Assembly: GCF_016463295.1 (NCBI RefSeq)
Contig: NZ_JAEMRO010000011.1
Span: forward strand, 1-50,762
Source of the DNA: Brevundimonas sp.
GTDB taxonomy: Bacteria; Pseudomonadota; Alphaproteobacteria; Caulobacterales; Caulobacteraceae
Direction of reading: 5' to 3'
Length of the DNA stretch: 50,762 bases
Shown piece after piece: positions 33,906-41,369 of the stretch (position 1 is the stretch's first letter; each line of letters opens with the position of its first letter). The notes beneath the pieces were generated by a model that was given only the letters and a program-made list of their open reading frames with translations, was not told the origin of the DNA and did no database searches. The position numbers and the translations under genes are program-made.

Positions 33906-34331
33906 ATGTTCCCGAACGATGGACCGGTCGCAGCGCATAACGCCGTCCGCAACTATGTGGCCCGCGTGGGGCTGAGTGCGTTTCCCGAAGACTATCGAGA
34001 GGCGTTCGAAAGCCTGCTGTCGATGCCCCTGTTTGAGGCCCTGACATCAGGCGTGGAGCGCATGTACGCCGCCGTGAGGCAGTTGGCCGATCTGCCGGAT
34101 CGGGATGGTGCCCTGCTGGCATTGGGCGAAGCGGCACAGGCGTCGGCCATTGCGGCCCTAGAGGGTCAAGCCGAGCGGCGCTGGGCCATTCAGGCCTGGA
34201 CGCTCGCCGAGATCACCGAACCGGGGGTGGAGAACCCGCTGGCACCCGCGCCGGACGTAGAGGCCCGTTTCGCCTTCTTCCAGACCGCCGCTGACCTGCC
34301 CGGGCCTGCGCCCGAAGCCGATCCGGCCTGA
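33906..34331 (+). CDS. Hypothetical tail-region protein
   Basis: A 141-aa mainly helical, acidic protein (FPEDYREAFESLLSMPLFEA, ERRWAIQAWTLAEITEPG) that I do not recognise. It follows the tip gene by 9 bp and so belongs to the tail or fibre operon. Confidence 0.6.
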   Translation: MFPNDGPVAAHNAVRNYVARVGLSAFPEDYREAFESLLSMPLFEALTSGVERMYAAVRQLADLPDRDGALLALGEAAQASAIAALEGQAERRWAIQAWTLAEITEPGVENPLAPAPDVEARFAFFQTAADLPGPAPEADPA

Positions 34332-34365
34332 TCGCCCCCGCCGACCTGTAGCCCTTGGAGTGAGC

Positions 34366-34815
34366 ATGCCCGGTCAGACATTGGAAGTGACCGCACTGCT
34401 CAGTGGTGGCGGGGTCTTGGGCGCGGCGGCCCTGAAACTCGCGGAGATCTATCTCGCCAAGAGAGCCGCCGCACCGTCCAAGACGAAAGACGGTGCCGAT
34501 CTGGTCACGGCAGCGGCGGCATTCCAGGTCGCGATGAATGCCGCGGCTCAGGGCGTCATCGGTGATCTGCGAGCGAACCAGGAGCGCCTTGAAGCGGAAA
34601 TCGAGGACCTGAAGCGCGAGAACGAACAGTGCCGGCAGGAGGGTGAGGCCTTGCGACAGGCCGCGCGTCAGCTGGAGCAGAAACTCGACAGCCTGATGCG
34701 GCAACTCCGCGATCCAGCATCGACCCGACCCGGCGGCTCGCTTTCGACGGCGGTGATCGAACTGGCGGATGGGGACATCACGGTGACGAAGACCGGAGGG
34801 ACGGACCATGAGTGA
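34366..34815 (+). CDS. Coiled-coil protein with N-terminal hydrophobic segment
   Basis: A 149-aa protein. The start ATG at 34366 follows TTGGAG by five bases. Residues 8-25 are hydrophobic (ALLSGGGVLGAAALKLAEI), 60-115 form a strong coiled coil (ANQERLEAEIEDLKRENEQC). A small membrane-anchored or fibre-associated protein is likely; the following gene is a two-helix membrane protein. Confidence 0.6.
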   Translation: MPGQTLEVTALLSGGGVLGAAALKLAEIYLAKRAAAPSKTKDGADLVTAAAAFQVAMNAAAQGVIGDLRANQERLEAEIEDLKRENEQCRQEGEALRQAARQLEQKLDSLMRQLRDPASTRPGGSLSTAVIELADGDITVTKTGGTDHE

Positions 34816-35149
34816 AGCGAATGCCGCGCTGGAAACGGCCGCCGCAGCCGTGACGGGTGAAGGGTCGCCGGACAACGCCTCGGTCCAGCGCCCCGCGTCG
34901 GGAGCGGTCATCGCCCTGGCCTGCGCCCTGCTGACCGCCTGCGTCTTCGGCGCGGTTATCATCGCTGTCCTGGCCTGGATGGACTGGCCCGAGACTGTGG
35001 CACCGCTCCGCATCCATTTCCTCGGCTGGATGGGGCTGATGTCGATCGGATGCATCCCGCTCGTCGTCGCCGCTTTCGCCACCCCCTGGATCGGTCGGAT
35101 TAGCGCCAGCGCTGGATCAAACTCCTTTAGTGTCGAGGCGCGCCAATGA
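34808..35149 (+). CDS. Two-helix membrane protein
   Basis: A 113-aa protein with transmembrane segments at about 34-56 (IALACALLTACVFGAVIIAV) and 72-95 (FLGWMGLMSIGCIPLVVAAF), preceded by a polar N-terminus. It overlaps both neighbours. It could be a second holin-type protein, but it lies far from the endolysin and before the fibre genes, so I leave the function open. Confidence 0.6.
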   Translation: MSEANAALETAAAAVTGEGSPDNASVQRPASGAVIALACALLTACVFGAVIIAVLAWMDWPETVAPLRIHFLGWMGLMSIGCIPLVVAAFATPWIGRISASAGSNSFSVEARQ

Positions 35150-35505
35150 TGGTCGAACAGGTCAAGATCAAACGCGGCACCACCTATCGCCGTCTGTTGC
35201 TGATCCGGTCGGGCGACGCCTCTGCGGCCAGCTGCCGGATGGTGCTGAAAAGGGCGGCGAGCAACGCGGCGCCCGGAGATGAGGCCCCGGCCGCCGCCGA
35301 GTTCGTCTGTGTCTATGTGACGAACAGCGATCCGGCGGACCTGACTTCCCCGCCTGCCTTCGTCTGCACCCTGGCGGCCTCGGCGACCGAGGACCTGGCG
35401 GTGGGAACCTACAAGACCGATGCCCGCATAGAGATCGCTGGCGACGTAATCGCGACCGCGACCGAGACGATCGAGGTGATTGAACGGGTCACCGAAGATG
35501 GCTGA
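35146..35505 (+). CDS. Hypothetical beta-rich fibre-region protein
   Basis: A 119-aa protein that starts in an ATGA overlap. The pattern VKIKRGTTYRRLLLIRSGDA with later alternating strands (TYKTDARIEIAGDVIATATE) is that of small beta-sandwich proteins found beside phage fibre genes. The next gene overlaps it by 8 bp. Confidence 0.6.
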   Translation: MMVEQVKIKRGTTYRRLLLIRSGDASAASCRMVLKRAASNAAPGDEAPAAAEFVCVYVTNSDPADLTSPPAFVCTLAASATEDLAVGTYKTDARIEIAGDVIATATETIEVIERVTEDG

Positions 35506-35851
35506 CCCGATCATCCTGCAATGGGCCCCGGCCCCGCCGCTCCTGGTCCTGCAATGGGCGACGCCGGATCGGGCCCTGCCGCCGCTGAGTCCGGATGCGC
35601 CGCTGCCGACGGTAATCACGGTCGTGGGGCCGCAGGGCGGTCGGGGGCCGGCGGGCGGTGAGGCGTTCGAGCATATCCAGTCCAGCCCTTCCGCTGAATG
35701 GATTGTGAATCACAACCTCGGCTTTAGGCCCTCGGTCACCGTCCTGTCGCCCGGCGGCGTCGAGGTCGGGGCGAACCCGGTTCACCAGAGCACCAATCAG
35801 CTCCGCATCTATTTCGCCGCGCCTCAATCCGGCACGGCCCACTGCATCTGA
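35498..35851 (+). CDS. Short fibre protein with collagen-like linker
   Basis: A 117-aa protein: a hydrophobic N-terminal strand with internal repeat (ILQWAPAP, VLQWATPD), a short Gly-x-y segment (GPQGGRGPAGG) and a C-terminal domain with VNHNLGFRPSVTVLSPGG, a fold seen at the ends of tail fibre proteins and shared with the next gene. Likely part of the fibre. Confidence 0.65.
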   Translation: MADPIILQWAPAPPLLVLQWATPDRALPPLSPDAPLPTVITVVGPQGGRGPAGGEAFEHIQSSPSAEWIVNHNLGFRPSVTVLSPGGVEVGANPVHQSTNQLRIYFAAPQSGTAHCI

Positions 35852-35869
35852 TCCCGAAAGGACACGACC

Positions 35870-36664
35870 ATGGGTAAGCCCGTTCTCTCCGACCTGGACT
35901 TCGCCGGTGGCGCGAAGATCACCGGCCTGCCGCAGGCCACGGCCAACGGCCAGCCGCTGACGTTCGAACAGCTAGGCGCGGCGCTGGAGGGTCTGGCCTG
36001 GAAGGACGATGTCCGCGCCGCCTCGACGGCCAACATCAACCTCGCCTCGCCCGGTGCCTCGATCGATGGCGTCACCATGGTCGCGAATGATCGCTTCCTG
36101 GCCAAGAACCAGACGGCGGGTGCCGAGAACGGGATCTATGTCTGGAATGGCGCGGCGGTTGCTGCGACCCGTGCGTCGGACATGAACGTCTCGGCTGAGT
36201 TCAACAGCGCCACGGTCCCGGTCGTGTCGGGCACCACGAACGCGGGCACGACCTGGCGGCAGACGACAGCCAGCCCCGTGGTCGGCACCACGTCGGTCGT
36301 CTTCACCAGCTTCAACGCCGGTGCCGGCGCGGCGTCCGAAACCTCGGCAGGCATCGCGGAGATCGCCACGCAGGCCGAGGCGGACACGGGCACGGATGAT
36401 GTGCGGTTCGTCACGCCGCTGAAGCTGGCCAACTATTCCGGCAGGGCGCGTCGCTATGCGACCGACATTGGTGACGGGTCCAACACCGCGATCACCGTGA
36501 CCCACAACCTGACCACCCGCGACGTGCAGGTGGTCGTGCGGCGCAACAGCGGCTCCTATGAAGAAATCCTGGTCGACTGGGGCGCGACCACGGTGAACAC
36601 CATCACCCTGACATTCGCCGCCGCGCCCGGCGCCGCCCAGTACCGCGTCATCGTGATCGCCTGA
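35870..36664 (+). CDS. Tail fibre protein
   Basis: A 264-aa fibre. The start (MGKPVLSDLDFAGGAKITGL) and the DDVRAAS...NGIYVWNGAAV region are common to phage fibre proteins; the C-terminal domain (TAITVTHNLTTRDVQVVVRR) matches the previous protein's end domain. Located with the other fibre genes, it probably trimerises and helps in host recognition. Confidence 0.75.
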   Translation: MGKPVLSDLDFAGGAKITGLPQATANGQPLTFEQLGAALEGLAWKDDVRAASTANINLASPGASIDGVTMVANDRFLAKNQTAGAENGIYVWNGAAVAATRASDMNVSAEFNSATVPVVSGTTNAGTTWRQTTASPVVGTTSVVFTSFNAGAGAASETSAGIAEIATQAEADTGTDDVRFVTPLKLANYSGRARRYATDIGDGSNTAITVTHNLTTRDVQVVVRRNSGSYEEILVDWGATTVNTITLTFAAAPGAAQYRVIVIA

Positions 36665-37608
36665 TGCTGTACGCTGGACCGAAGCTGGAGAACCCGGCGG
36701 GCACGGACGCTTTCGAGGCGGGCGGCGGCGGGGGCGGGTCATCAGACCCCCTGGTACTGGCCGACAATGCAGTGGCCCCATCAGCTCCGGCCAGCGGCAT
36801 CAAGCTCTATGCCATCGATAAGGCAGACCGGCGTCGTCCTGGCTGGGTAGGTCCGTCTGGCATTGACACCTCCATTCAGGAGTTCATCGGAGCCAACAAG
36901 ATCGGCTTCTGGTCCGCTGGCGGGAACAGCACGACTGGATTCAACAACGCCACCCCTGGCATCATGCTGTGGAATTTCGGGCATACGACTCAGGGCACCG
37001 TTACGGCCCGCAACGTCGCGGCCTCGGCGGGTGCGGGGCGCATCTTTAACAGCACCCGTCGTCTGGGGTTCGCCCAAGGCGCTGCAACGTCGGCGGGGAC
37101 GCGCCACGGCCTGTCTCAGTTCGCTCTGCTGAACGGCTTTGAATACATCGCTCGGTTCGGCATTTCGGGCCTGCCGTCCTCTGGCAGCGCTGGATATTGG
37201 GCTGGTTTACAGACCGGGACAAATGCGCTGACCAGCACCTTCATGCTGAACGGCGCGGCGGGCGGCGTCGGGGCGTACCTCTCGACAGCAGGCGGCTTCC
37301 AGATCGTTCACGCGGTCAGCAGCGGCTCGGGCTACACGGTCCACAAGACCCTGAACGCGACGACCTTCCCATCAAGCACGGCGTCGATCGATCTCTACGA
37401 GCTGCGGCTATTCTGCCCCCCTGGTGCCACCACGATGGCATGGCGGGTCGAGCGTCTGAATACGGGCGACTATGACGAAGGCCTGATCACTGCGGACCTG
37501 CCCGCCAGCACGGCCCTTCTGATGCCTCAAATCGCCTGCGCTGGCAGCGCGGTCAGCCTCGGCGTCGCCATCGACGTCGTCAGTCAATACATCGTGACGG
37601 ACTTCTGA
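36664..37608 (+). CDS. Tail fibre / receptor-binding protein
   Basis: A 314-aa protein with a Gly-rich hinge (EAGGGGGGSSDP, residues 18-29) and then a large beta-rich domain (IDKADRRRPGWVGPSGIDTS, GYWAGLQTGTNALTSTFMLN) like the distal domains of phage fibres. It overlaps the previous stop and is the best candidate for receptor contact. Confidence 0.7.
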   Translation: MLYAGPKLENPAGTDAFEAGGGGGGSSDPLVLADNAVAPSAPASGIKLYAIDKADRRRPGWVGPSGIDTSIQEFIGANKIGFWSAGGNSTTGFNNATPGIMLWNFGHTTQGTVTARNVAASAGAGRIFNSTRRLGFAQGAATSAGTRHGLSQFALLNGFEYIARFGISGLPSSGSAGYWAGLQTGTNALTSTFMLNGAAGGVGAYLSTAGGFQIVHAVSSGSGYTVHKTLNATTFPSSTASIDLYELRLFCPPGATTMAWRVERLNTGDYDEGLITADLPASTALLMPQIACAGSAVSLGVAIDVVSQYIVTDF

Positions 37609-37609
37609 C

Positions 37610-37915
37610 ATGCCAGGGACCACCATCGTCCATGCCGACGGCACCAGAGAGTACATCGCAGACCCACGATCCATCGAGGAACAGCGCGCCGCCGCCAAAT
37701 CCGAGATGCGCCAGCATGCTACCGCTGCGCTACTGGCTGTATGGCCGTCCTGGAAACAGACGAATGCGGCCTTGGGTGTGTATGGCGAAGAGGGGCGTTT
37801 GGCCTGTCAGGCTGCCATCATGGCCGTGCGCGCTGAAACAGACGTGCTGGACGCTGCAATCGACGCCTCTGACGCACTCGGCCTCGATGTCCTGAACCTC
37901 AATCCCTGGGGCTAG
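37610..37915 (+). CDS. Small fibre-associated protein
   Basis: A 101-aa protein after the receptor-binding gene. Its pattern (TREYIADPRSIEEQRAAAKS, AIMAVRAETDVLDAAIDASD) resembles short tail-fibre assembly or capping proteins. Its stop is convergent with, and overlaps by 3 bp, the stop of the small minus-strand gene. Confidence 0.6.
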   Translation: MPGTTIVHADGTREYIADPRSIEEQRAAAKSEMRQHATAALLAVWPSWKQTNAALGVYGEEGRLACQAAIMAVRAETDVLDAAIDASDALGLDVLNLNPWG

Positions 37916-38073
37916 CGCCCCTCGACCGCGCTGACCGGAAACCAGCTGGTCGCGCAGATACCCAGGATGATCAGGGCCACGAAGACGATGGCGACCCGCG
38001 ACAGGACGGCATTCAGCCACTGACGCGTCGTCATCGGTGGCGGCATCGGGTCGGGCAGGTCTGACCAGGGCAT
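37912..38073 (-). CDS. 53-aa single-pass membrane protein
   Basis: A small minus-strand frame starting MPWSDLPDPMPPPMTTRQWL with one transmembrane helix (residues 27-45, VAIVFVALIILGICATSWF). A strong ribosome binding site GGAGGCGGCT lies directly before the ATG. It fills a gap in the otherwise rightward late region and is divergent from the endolysin gene, with a dispersed palindrome between them. Role unknown; small membrane morons often act in exclusion or lysis control. Confidence 0.6.
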   Translation of the reverse strand: MPWSDLPDPMPPPMTTRQWLNAVLSRVAIVFVALIILGICATSWFPVSAVEGR

Positions 38074-38178
38074 AGCCGCCTCCTGAACGAAGAGCGGCCC
38101 GGCGTTCCGACTGGTGGGTCTGGAGGGTGCCGAGCCGCCTGACTGTCTCGCGTAAGACGGTCGCCAGCAGAGAACCCG

Positions 38179-38191
38179 CGAACGCCGTTCG
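38179..38191. repeat. Dispersed palindrome, site 7 (exact, intergenic)
   Basis: CGAACGCCGTTCG in a perfect 17-bp palindrome CGCGAACGCCGTTCGCG. It is the only exact site outside a coding sequence and lies between the divergent small membrane gene and the endolysin gene. Confidence 0.8.
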
Positions 38192-38271
38192 CGTCAAGGC
38201 GACACAATCCGGCGCGCCCCGCGCCACTTTCTGGCACGTCCCGTGCCGCTTCGTGACATTGGAGAGACACC

Positions 38272-38751
38272 ATGCCCTACGCCCTGGGTGCGCAGTCCCG
38301 CGCGCGTTTGAAGGGGGTGCATCCCCAGCTGGTTCGCGTCGTCGAGCGCGCGATCGAGATCAGCCCCCAAGACTTCCTCGTGCTGGAAGGCGTGCGGACA
38401 CCCCAGCGTCAACGGCAGCTGTATGGTCAGGGTCGGACGCGGCAGGAACTGGCCAGGGCCGGGGTGGATGTCAGCCTGGCCAAGCCGTCCGAAGGCAAGG
38501 TCACCTGGACGCTGATCTCCAATCACTTCGTCAAGGCCGACGGCTATGGTCATGCGGTGGATCTCGCCCCCTACCCAGTCGACTGGGAGGGTCCGACCCG
38601 CTTCCCGAAGTTCGATGCGATCGCAAAGGCCATGTTCCAGGCCGCGCGGGAACTGGGGATCGGCCTGCGCTGGGGTGCCGACTGGGACCGTGACGGCAAG
38701 CCCCGCGAGCGCGGCGAAACCGACAGCCCTCACTTCGAACTCGCCGCCTGA
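38272..38751 (+). CDS. Endolysin, M15 peptidase (VanY-like)
   Basis: A 159-aa peptidoglycan peptidase. Zinc ligands are His94 and Asp97 (GYGHAVDLAP) and His154 (DSPHFEL); the family stretch VLEGVRTPQRQRQLYGQG precedes them. M15 enzymes of this size cut the peptide stem of the wall. There is no signal peptide, so export depends on a holin. It is first in a lysis cassette with a holin-like protein and spanins. Confidence 0.88.
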   Translation: MPYALGAQSRARLKGVHPQLVRVVERAIEISPQDFLVLEGVRTPQRQRQLYGQGRTRQELARAGVDVSLAKPSEGKVTWTLISNHFVKADGYGHAVDLAPYPVDWEGPTRFPKFDAIAKAMFQAARELGIGLRWGADWDRDGKPRERGETDSPHFELAA

Positions 38752-38787
38752 GCGCGGTTCGCAAACCCTTTCAATCGGAGCCCCGTC

Positions 38788-39072
38788 ATGCCTTATCGCC
38801 TGCAGAACGCCCTGTTCTATGCCGTCATCGTCATCCTGTTCCTGATCGTCGCGGCCCTGCCTTTCCTCGCTGTCCTGAACTGGGGCGTCGCTTGGGGCAT
38901 CCTGGCGACCATCGCCCTGGCCTGCGCTCTGCTGGTCCTGTTCAATCGACTGGCTGACGGCGATCCCGGCGCGGCAATGGTCGGAGGCCTCGGCTTCGCC
39001 GGCGCAGGTTTCGCCCTGGTGATCGGTCTGGTCGCGGGCCTGATCTGGATCATCGGCAGGGCGCTGATATGA
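38788..39072 (+). CDS. Holin-like membrane protein
   Basis: A 94-aa protein with three hydrophobic segments (about 8-30, 33-53 and 63-91), a short polar N-terminus and a Gly-rich last helix. Its size, topology and position between endolysin and spanin genes indicate a holin. The start follows TCGGAG and its stop overlaps the spanin start. Confidence 0.75.
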   Translation: MPYRLQNALFYAVIVILFLIVAALPFLAVLNWGVAWGILATIALACALLVLFNRLADGDPGAAMVGGLGFAGAGFALVIGLVAGLIWIIGRALI

Positions 39073-39611
39073 GCCGTCTCTTGTCCGCCGTCGCCGGGTG
39101 GAAGGGCTATGCCTTGGTCCTGGCGATCGGCATCGCGCTCGGCACCGGCGGCACCTGGAAGGTCAGGGACTGGATGGCGGCCGAGGCCGCGCTGAAGGTC
39201 GCGAAATCCGACCTGCGCGCCGCGCGGATCGTGGTCGATCGCACCCAGGGCGCGGCCCAGATCACGCAGGACGTCAGCGCCACGGTCGATCAACGGCAGG
39301 CCCAGACCCGAACCGTCTATCGCACTATTACCGAAAGGATCCCCGTCTATGTCCCGCCTGAGATCGATCGCGCCTATCCTGTGCCTTACGGCTTTGTCCG
39401 CCTGCATGACGCCGCCGCCGTCGGTGCCGCGCCAGCCCTTCCCGACGGCACCGGGCAACCTGATGACGCCCCCTCAGGCGTTGCGCTCTCTGCCGTCGCC
39501 GGGACCGTCATCGACAACTACGGCCAATGCTACGCCTGGCGCGACCAGCTGATCGGATGGCAGGACTGGTATCGCCAGCAGCAGGCGGCGTGGGAGGCGC
39601 CTATGAGGTAG
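39069..39611 (+). CDS. i-spanin (Rz-like)
   Basis: A 180-aa protein with an N-terminal signal anchor (GYALVLAIGIALGTGGTWKV), a periplasmic helical region (AALKVAKSDLRAARIVVDRT) and a C-terminus with WRDQLIGWQDWYRQQQ. It starts in an ATGA overlap with the holin gene. A lipoprotein gene is nested in the +1 frame, the standard Rz/Rz1 layout, so this should span to the outer membrane in the last lysis step. Confidence 0.8.
   Translation: MSRLLSAVAGWKGYALVLAIGIALGTGGTWKVRDWMAAEAALKVAKSDLRAARIVVDRTQGAAQITQDVSATVDQRQAQTRTVYRTITERIPVYVPPEIDRAYPVPYGFVRLHDAAAVGAAPALPDGTGQPDDAPSGVALSAVAGTVIDNYGQCYAWRDQLIGWQDWYRQQQAAWEAPMR
39349..39552 (+). CDS. o-spanin lipoprotein (Rz1-like), nested
   Basis: A 67-aa Pro/Ser/Thr-rich lipoprotein encoded entirely inside the i-spanin gene in the +1 frame. 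The signal peptide ends in a lipobox L-S-A-C with lipidated Cys19; the mature part (MTPPPSVPRQPFPTAPG) is proline-rich, as in Rz1. It pairs with the i-spanin in the outer membrane. Confidence 0.78.
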   Translation: MSRLRSIAPILCLTALSACMTPPPSVPRQPFPTAPGNLMTPPQALRSLPSPGPSSTTTANATPGATS

Positions 39612-39705
39612 CGTTCCTATGAGTCTGGTCCAGCCCCGACCCGTTTGCCAAGTCCCTGCACTTAGTGTCCATACGGCTGACTAAGGGCAAGTTGCTGGGG
39701 GCTAT

Positions 39706-40338
39706 GTGCAACATTCAAAAGTCACCGTCATCATTCGCATAGCCAAAGGGCTTGGAAAGGCGTTACGCCGACCCTGGCGCGTCTGGCTGTGGACTTTGGC
39801 ACTGGGGGTTCTTCTCTTATTAACGCGCAAACTAGCGCCCGACGGCAAGTCGCTCGAATACATCGGCGCTGCACTGCAGATTGTCGGACTAGGCATGGTG
39901 CTTCGGCAGCTATTCCAGACTGCTGCAGAGTTTTCTGTAAAGCCGTTCAAGGGGGTACTGGACTGGTTTGATGAAATCTATCGGCTGTTCCGACCGCGCT
40001 CACATTCGATAGTAGCAGAAGCAGGTGCTTTTATTGTTTCTGGTGGGGACGTGCTTGCGGGCACGGCAAGTAGTTACGATCCGAAGGATGTGAACTCTCG
40101 CCTCGATCACATCGAGCGCGTCATCGAGGCCCATAAGGCGGAAGAAACTGCGCGCCGTGCTGAGATATGGAAGGGTATCGAAGGCCTGCAGGCCGAGATG
40201 AAGGCGCTCATCGCCGAGCAGCAGGCGAAGGCTGAAGCCATTGCTCACACTGTGCGGACCCAATCTGTTGGTAGCCTTGATACGTCGATTATCGGCGTAT
40301 TCTTGACGATTGTGGGAACAGCTCTTTCGTCGATCTAG
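39706..40338 (+). CDS. Membrane protein, possible moron
   Basis: A 210-aa protein from a GTG start (GGGGG upstream) with two hydrophobic segments (about 26-41, LWTLALGVLLLLTRK; 50-66, IGAALQIVGLGMVLRQL), a coiled region (HIERVIEAHKAEETARRAEI) and a final hydrophobic segment (about 192-208, IIGVFLTIVGTALSSI). Its codons are less GC-rich than those of the neighbouring late genes and a hairpin terminator follows about 100 bp later. This suggests an autonomous cargo gene after the lysis cassette. Confidence 0.65.
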   Translation: MQHSKVTVIIRIAKGLGKALRRPWRVWLWTLALGVLLLLTRKLAPDGKSLEYIGAALQIVGLGMVLRQLFQTAAEFSVKPFKGVLDWFDEIYRLFRPRSHSIVAEAGAFIVSGGDVLAGTASSYDPKDVNSRLDHIERVIEAHKAEETARRAEIWKGIEGLQAEMKALIAEQQAKAEAIAHTVRTQSVGSLDTSIIGVFLTIVGTALSSI

Positions 40339-40437
40339 GAACCTGATCGGGTGAAAGCTGTTTCAGACCCGGAGCCAGCCGGTGCGCGGGGTGGCCTGGC
40401 AATATGCGCCCCGCCGTTCCTCCCCATGATGATCCTT

Positions 40438-40468
40438 AGCCCCTCGGTGCCTCGCGCATCGGGGGGCT
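40438..40468. terminator. Terminator between converging genes
   Basis: Outer stem AGCCCC/GGGGCT and inner stem CGGTGC/GCATCG (one wobble pair), followed on the plus strand by TTTG. It lies between the rightward 39706 gene and the end of the leftward 40477 gene. Confidence 0.65.
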
Positions 40469-40476
40469 TTGTCGTT

Positions 40477-40803
40477 TCAGCTGTCCGTTTTCCAGTCGTC
40501 GGTGCCGATCCGCTTCATGAAGCTTTTCTCGGGCGGTTTCCCGCTGCGGTCCGCGCCTGGTGCCAGGCCGTCCTGTGTCACGCCGCTGTCAGGATAGGAC
40601 CATCCCGCCAGTATGGTCGCCCCGCTTAGATCAGCCCAGCATGCTCGCAAGGTGGCCGTCGCCGCCATCAGGGGAATGTGCTGCGGCGAGGCGTGATTCA
40701 GGTTCGAGTGGATGCGCTGGATGCGGCGGTAGCAATCGGCGATCACAGCCAGATCCTCCGCTGAGACCGCATTCGCGGTGGCCATGCCCTTGTGCGTTGT
40801 CAT
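40477..40803 (-). CDS. Hypothetical protein
   Basis: A 108-aa protein starting MTTHKGMATANAVSAEDLAV with GGAG seven bases upstream. Its first half is helical (AVIADCYRRIQRIHSNLNHA). It is the second gene of a small leftward operon, overlapping the previous stop by ATGA. Not recognised. Confidence 0.6.
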   Translation of the reverse strand: MTTHKGMATANAVSAEDLAVIADCYRRIQRIHSNLNHASPQHIPLMAATATLRACWADLSGATILAGWSYPDSGVTQDGLAPGADRSGKPPEKSFMKRIGTDDWKTDS

Positions 40804-40976
40804 TTGCCGCTCCGGTATTTCCGCTCCCACTCCAGCCGATGCTCATGCTCCGACATGACGCGGAAGCGGCCCAGGCCCATGGCGATGATCCCGGTTAGGA
40901 TGCGCGCGTTCTCAGCAGGGCTGACGGGCAGCGCGTTCGATCCGGGGTGGTGTGGGCCGTAGGGTTCATCGTTCAT
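40800..40976 (-). CDS. Small hypothetical protein
   Basis: A 58-aa protein starting MNDEPYGPHHPGSNALPVSP and ending in a basic helix (SEHEHRLEWERKYRSGK). A strong ribosome binding site GGGAGGAAAG precedes the start at 40976; a longer frame reaching 41120 is rejected for lack of one. It is divergent from the com-mom pair. Confidence 0.6.
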   Translation of the reverse strand: MNDEPYGPHHPGSNALPVSPAENARILTGIIAMGLGRFRVMSEHEHRLEWERKYRSGK

Positions 40977-41014
40977 CGTCTCTTTCCTCCCATTCCGTCT
41001 CACGTCCGAGGCGG

Positions 41015-41040
41015 GATCGGCGCGCTGCAACGCGCCGATC
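41015..41040. promoter_or_regulatory. Inverted repeat upstream of com-mom
   Basis: Perfect 10-bp arms GATCGGCGCG and CGCGCCGATC around CTGCAA, each arm with one GATC. It lies between the divergent 40976 gene and com (41145) without a following T-run, so an operator is more likely than a terminator. Confidence 0.5.
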
Positions 41041-41144
41041 TGCGGGCACGACCCCGCACGACTGGACCGATCGGCCAACCGGCTGGTCGCCGCCCCGCTC
41101 TCGCGAGAGGGGTCGTTCATAACCGTGCGACAGGCTTACCCGCA

Positions 41145-41369
41145 ATGAAAAGTTCTACTTTTGTTCCGGTTTCCAACCGGACTGCCGCCGCGCTCCGTTG
41201 CCGGGCGTGTGCGAAGCTCCTGGCGCTAGCCAGTGAGACGTTCCGTGGCCCCCTCGACATAAAATGCGGGCGGTGTAAGACGGACAACAGGTTCACCGAG
41301 CGCCCGCGAGCGCCTTCCCATCCGGAGGGCGCATGTCAGAACGCAAAGCCTCGGCTCCCGCCTATCTGA
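41145..41369 (+). CDS. com: Com-like zinc-ribbon translational activator
   Basis: A 74-aa protein with two C-x2-C pairs (Cys19/Cys22 and Cys41/Cys44) in RCRACAKLL and KCGRCKTDNRF, the layout of Mu Com. Com binds the mom message and opens a hairpin that hides the mom start. Here the gene overlaps mom by 37 bp, as com and mom do in Mu, and such a hairpin is present at 41310..41332. The start at 41145 is taken from the Com family N-terminus; no strong ribosome binding site precedes it. Confidence 0.75.
   Translation: MKSSTFVPVSNRTAAALRCRACAKLLALASETFRGPLDIKCGRCKTDNRFTERPRAPSHPEGACQNAKPRLPPI
41310..41332 (+). promoter_or_regulatory. Hairpin hiding the mom ribosome binding site
   Basis: Arms GCGCCTTCC and GGAGGGCGC pair over nine bases (one G-U) around CATCC and end directly before the mom ATG at 41333. 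The right arm contains the ribosome binding site GGAGGG. This matches the translation-inhibitor stem-loop relieved by Com in Mu. Confidence 0.75.

Noticed and set aside
33996..34008. CGAGAGGCGTTCG as a further dispersed-palindrome site
   Set aside because: Two mismatches in one arm; it would partly fill the widest gap between sites but cannot be told from chance by eye.
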